A stretch of 64,000 bases of DNA from Trabulsiella odontotermitis. GTDB lineage: Bacteria; Pseudomonadota; Gammaproteobacteria; Enterobacterales; Enterobacteriaceae. How positions within the stretch are numbered: position 1 is the first letter of the stretch; each line of letters begins with the position of its first letter. The stretch is taken from the NCBI RefSeq assembly GCF_001297775.1, contig NZ_LIFX01000006.1:124001-188000 (forward strand), given 5' to 3'. Position numbers and translations under genes: made by a program. Of this stretch, positions 62,215-64,000 are shown one piece after another. Under the pieces are notes generated by a model. It saw only the letters and a list, made by a program, of their open reading frames with translations. It made no database searches and had not been told where the DNA came from.

Positions 62215-63804
62215 ATGATCTCTCCCTTACTGACCATCGAAAATCTCTCCATCGCCTTTACTGATCGCGGTGAAAGCCGCACGGTGGTGAGTGATTTGTC
62301 GTTGCAGGTTAACGCGGGCGAAACGCTGGCGCTGGTGGGCGAGTCCGGTTCCGGGAAGAGCGTTTCCGCACTCTCGGTGCTGCGACTGCTTCCGTCCCCG
62401 CCGGTCAGCTACCCGACCGGAGACATCCTTTTCCACGGTCAGTCCTTGCTGCATGCCGATGAACGAACTCTGCGGGGCATTCGCGGCAACCGTATCGCAA
62501 TGATTTTTCAGGAGCCGATGGTTTCGCTGAACCCGCTGCATACGCTGGAAAAACAGCTGTACGAAGTGCTGTCGTTGCATCGCGGTATGCGTGAAGAGGC
62601 CGCACGGGCGGAAATCCTCGACTGCCTCGATCGCGTCGGGATCCGCAATGCGCCGAAACGACTGGCGGATTACCCGCATCAGCTTTCCGGCGGCGAGCGC
62701 CAGCGCGTTATGATTGCCATGGCGCTGCTGACGCGGCCAGAGTTGCTGATCGCCGACGAACCCACCACCGCGCTCGATGTCTCGGTGCAGGCGCAAATCC
62801 TGCAACTGCTGCGCGAACTGCGCGACGAGCTGAACATGGGCCTGCTGTTCATCACCCATAACCTGAGCATCGTGCGCAAACTGGCCGACAACGTGGCGGT
62901 GATGCAGAACGGTCGCTGCGTGGAGCAGAACCGCGCCAGCGCGCTGTTTTCCGCCCCTGTTCACCCTTACACCTGCAAGCTTATCGACAGTGAACCATCC
63001 GGCGATCCGGTTCCGCTTACCGGCCACGCCGAACCGCTGCTGCAGATTGAAAAACTGAGCGTGGCGTTCCCGGTGCGAAAAGGCGTGTTGCGCCGCGTCG
63101 TGGACAGCAATCGCGTAGTAAAAGAGATCAGCTTTTCGCTGCGTCCGGGGGAAACGCTGGGGCTGGTCGGCGAATCCGGCTCCGGCAAAAGCACCACCGG
63201 GCTGGCGCTGCTGCGGCTGATTGCCTCAGAAGGTTCGATTGTCTTTGACGGGCTGGCGTTGCAGGGGCGCAACCGCAAGCAGATGCTGCCGCTGCGTCAT
63301 CGCATTCAGGTGGTGTTTCAGGACCCGAATTCGTCGCTGAATCCACGTCTTAATGTCCTGCAGATTATCGAAGAGGGATTGCGCGTGCATCAGCCTGCGC
63401 TCACACCGGCGCAGCGTGAAGAAGAAGTGATCCGCGTGATGCAGGAAGTGGGGCTTGATCCGCAAACCCGTCAGCGTTACCCGGCGGCGTTTTCCGGCGG
63501 TCAGCGCCAGCGCATCGCCATTGCCCGTGCGCTGATCCTCAAACCTGAACTGATTGTGCTGGATGAACCGACCTCGTCACTGGACAGAACCGTGCAGGCG
63601 CAAATCCTCGCGCTGCTCAAAGCGCTACAGGAGAAGCATCGCCTGGCTTACATTTTCATCAGCCACGATCTCCATGTGGTTCGATCGCTGTGCCATCAGG
63701 TGATTGTCTTGCGTCAGGGGGAAGTGGTGGAGCAAGGAGAGTGTCAGCGCGTCTTTGCCGCACCGCAGCAAGAGTATACCCGCCAGCTACTGTCGTTGAG
63801 CTGA
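62215..63804 (+). CDS. yejF: YejF, double ATPase of the Yej importer
   Basis: This 529-aa protein has two fused ABC domains. Walker A is GESGSGKS in both halves (about 40 and 315). The signatures are [15 protein letters not shown] and [15 protein letters not shown], with DEPTTALD and DEPTSSLD as Walker B/D-loop. The ATG at 62215 follows the yejE stop by one base; the longer frame starting inside yejE is not supported. It completes yejABEF. Confidence 0.96.
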   Translation: MISPLLTIENLSIAFTDRGESRTVVSDLSLQVNAGETLALVGESGSGKSVSALSVLRLLPSPPVSYPTGDILFHGQSLLHADERTLRGIRGNRIAMIFQEPMVSLNPLHTLEKQLYEVLSLHRGMREEAARAEILDCLDRVGIRNAPKRLADYPHQLSGGERQRVMIAMALLTRPELLIADEPTTALDVSVQAQILQLLRELRDELNMGLLFITHNLSIVRKLADNVAVMQNGRCVEQNRASALFSAPVHPYTCKLIDSEPSGDPVPLTGHAEPLLQIEKLSVAFPVRKGVLRRVVDSNRVVKEISFSLRPGETLGLVGESGSGKSTTGLALLRLIASEGSIVFDGLALQGRNRKQMLPLRHRIQVVFQDPNSSLNPRLNVLQIIEEGLRVHQPALTPAQREEEVIRVMQEVGLDPQTRQRYPAAFSGGQRQRIAIARALILKPELIVLDEPTSSLDRTVQAQILALLKALQEKHRLAYIFISHDLHVVRSLCHQVIVLRQGEVVEQGECQRVFAAPQQEYTRQLLSLS

Positions 63805-63807
63805 CGG

Positions 63808-64000
63808 TCAGAAAGGATTATTACCAGAAAACGGCTCCGCAATCGCCACGCCGAAATTTTTCAGGCGACAGGTCGCAGCGTACTCGTCCTGACAGTTCAC
63901 GAACAGGCACGGTTCGCCATCGCATTCCAGTACGGAACACGCCACTTCAATATCTGTTAACGCCTGGCTGAGCTTATGCATTACCGGCCAGGCTTTTTCA
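63808..64000 (-). CDS. yejG: YejG, small uncharacterised protein (C-terminal part)
   Basis: This is the C-terminal 63 residues of YejG; the start lies beyond the window. The translation ends [13 protein letters not shown], with [13 protein letters not shown] before it, close to K-12 YejG (114 aa). Several Cys are conserved. It is tail to tail with yejF, 3 bp apart. Its function is not established. Confidence 0.9.
   Translation of the reverse strand, partial: EKAWPVMHKLSQALTDIEVACSVLECDGEPCLFVNCQDEYAATCRLKNFGVAIAEPFSGNNPF

Noticed and set aside
62227-63027. 266-codon open frame opposite yejF
   Set aside because: It is antisense to the first ABC domain of YejF; the Arg/Gln/His-rich sequence is typical of a shadow frame.

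Overview
The window is chromosomal DNA of a member of the Enterobacteriaceae, in the Escherichia/Salmonella/Citrobacter/Enterobacter group. It follows the backbone order of the E. coli K-12 47-49 min region: yehWXYZ, bglX, dld, pbpG, yohC, yohD, dusC, yohJK, cdd, sanA, mglCAB, galS, yeiB, folE, yeiG, lysP, yeiE, yeiH, nfo, fruAKB, setB, yeiW, yeiP, yeiQ, yeiR, lpxT, mepS, pdeN, yejABEF, yejG. Proteins match the K-12 families along their full length, usually with the same start. I cannot fix the genus from this stretch alone. No tRNA, rRNA, CRISPR array, IS element or prophage was seen.

Region by region. (1) 1-3248: the YehZYXW (OsmF) osmoprotectant-type ABC importer, with YehW cut by the window edge. 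(2) 3361-6703: an accessory cassette absent from K-12 at this point. It encodes an Hcp protein fused to a DUF2235/Tle1-type lipase, followed by two tandem, partly identical DUF2931 lipoproteins. This looks like an orphan type VI secretion effector with duplicated immunity genes. (3) 6873-16827: periplasmic beta-glucosidase, respiratory D-lactate dehydrogenase, PBP7, two membrane proteins, a tRNA dihydrouridine synthase, the YohJK carrier pair and cytidine deaminase. (4) 16953-18592: sanA, translationally coupled to a SIR2-like gene that occupies the K-12 position of yeiS/yeiT/preA. (5) 18639-23591: the galactose importer mglBAC and its repressor galS, with matching gal operators and CRP sites. 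(6) 23745-32474: yeiB-folE, a YbfB-type MFS gene not found here in K-12, yeiG, lysP, yeiE, yeiH and nfo; cirA and the K-12 nucleoside/pseudouridine block are missing. (7) 32542-37863: the fructose PTS operon fruBKA with two Cra sites, then setB.

(8) 37875-49733: the second accessory block, between setB and yeiW. It holds a complete Cus/Sil-type Cu(I)/Ag(I) efflux system: cusCFBA, divergent from cusRS, with a CusR-type palindrome between them and a DUF305 gene after cusS. Only 50 bp behind cusA, in the same direction, is a tightly overlapping operon for a MipA/OmpV outer-membrane protein, a response regulator and a histidine kinase. A 12-bp inverted repeat covers the putative ribosome binding site of mipA.

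(9) 49757-64000: yeiW, the EF-P paralogue yeiP, uxuA (mannonate dehydratase) divergent from yeiQ (a mannonate/fructuronate oxidoreductase-family gene) with a UxuR/ExuR-like box, the GTPase yeiR, lpxT, mepS, the phosphodiesterase pdeN, the microcin C/peptide importer yejABEF, and the C-terminal part of yejG.

The most unusual content is the Hcp-lipase/immunity cassette, the SIR2-like gene coupled to sanA, and the joined metal-efflux and MipA/two-component block.
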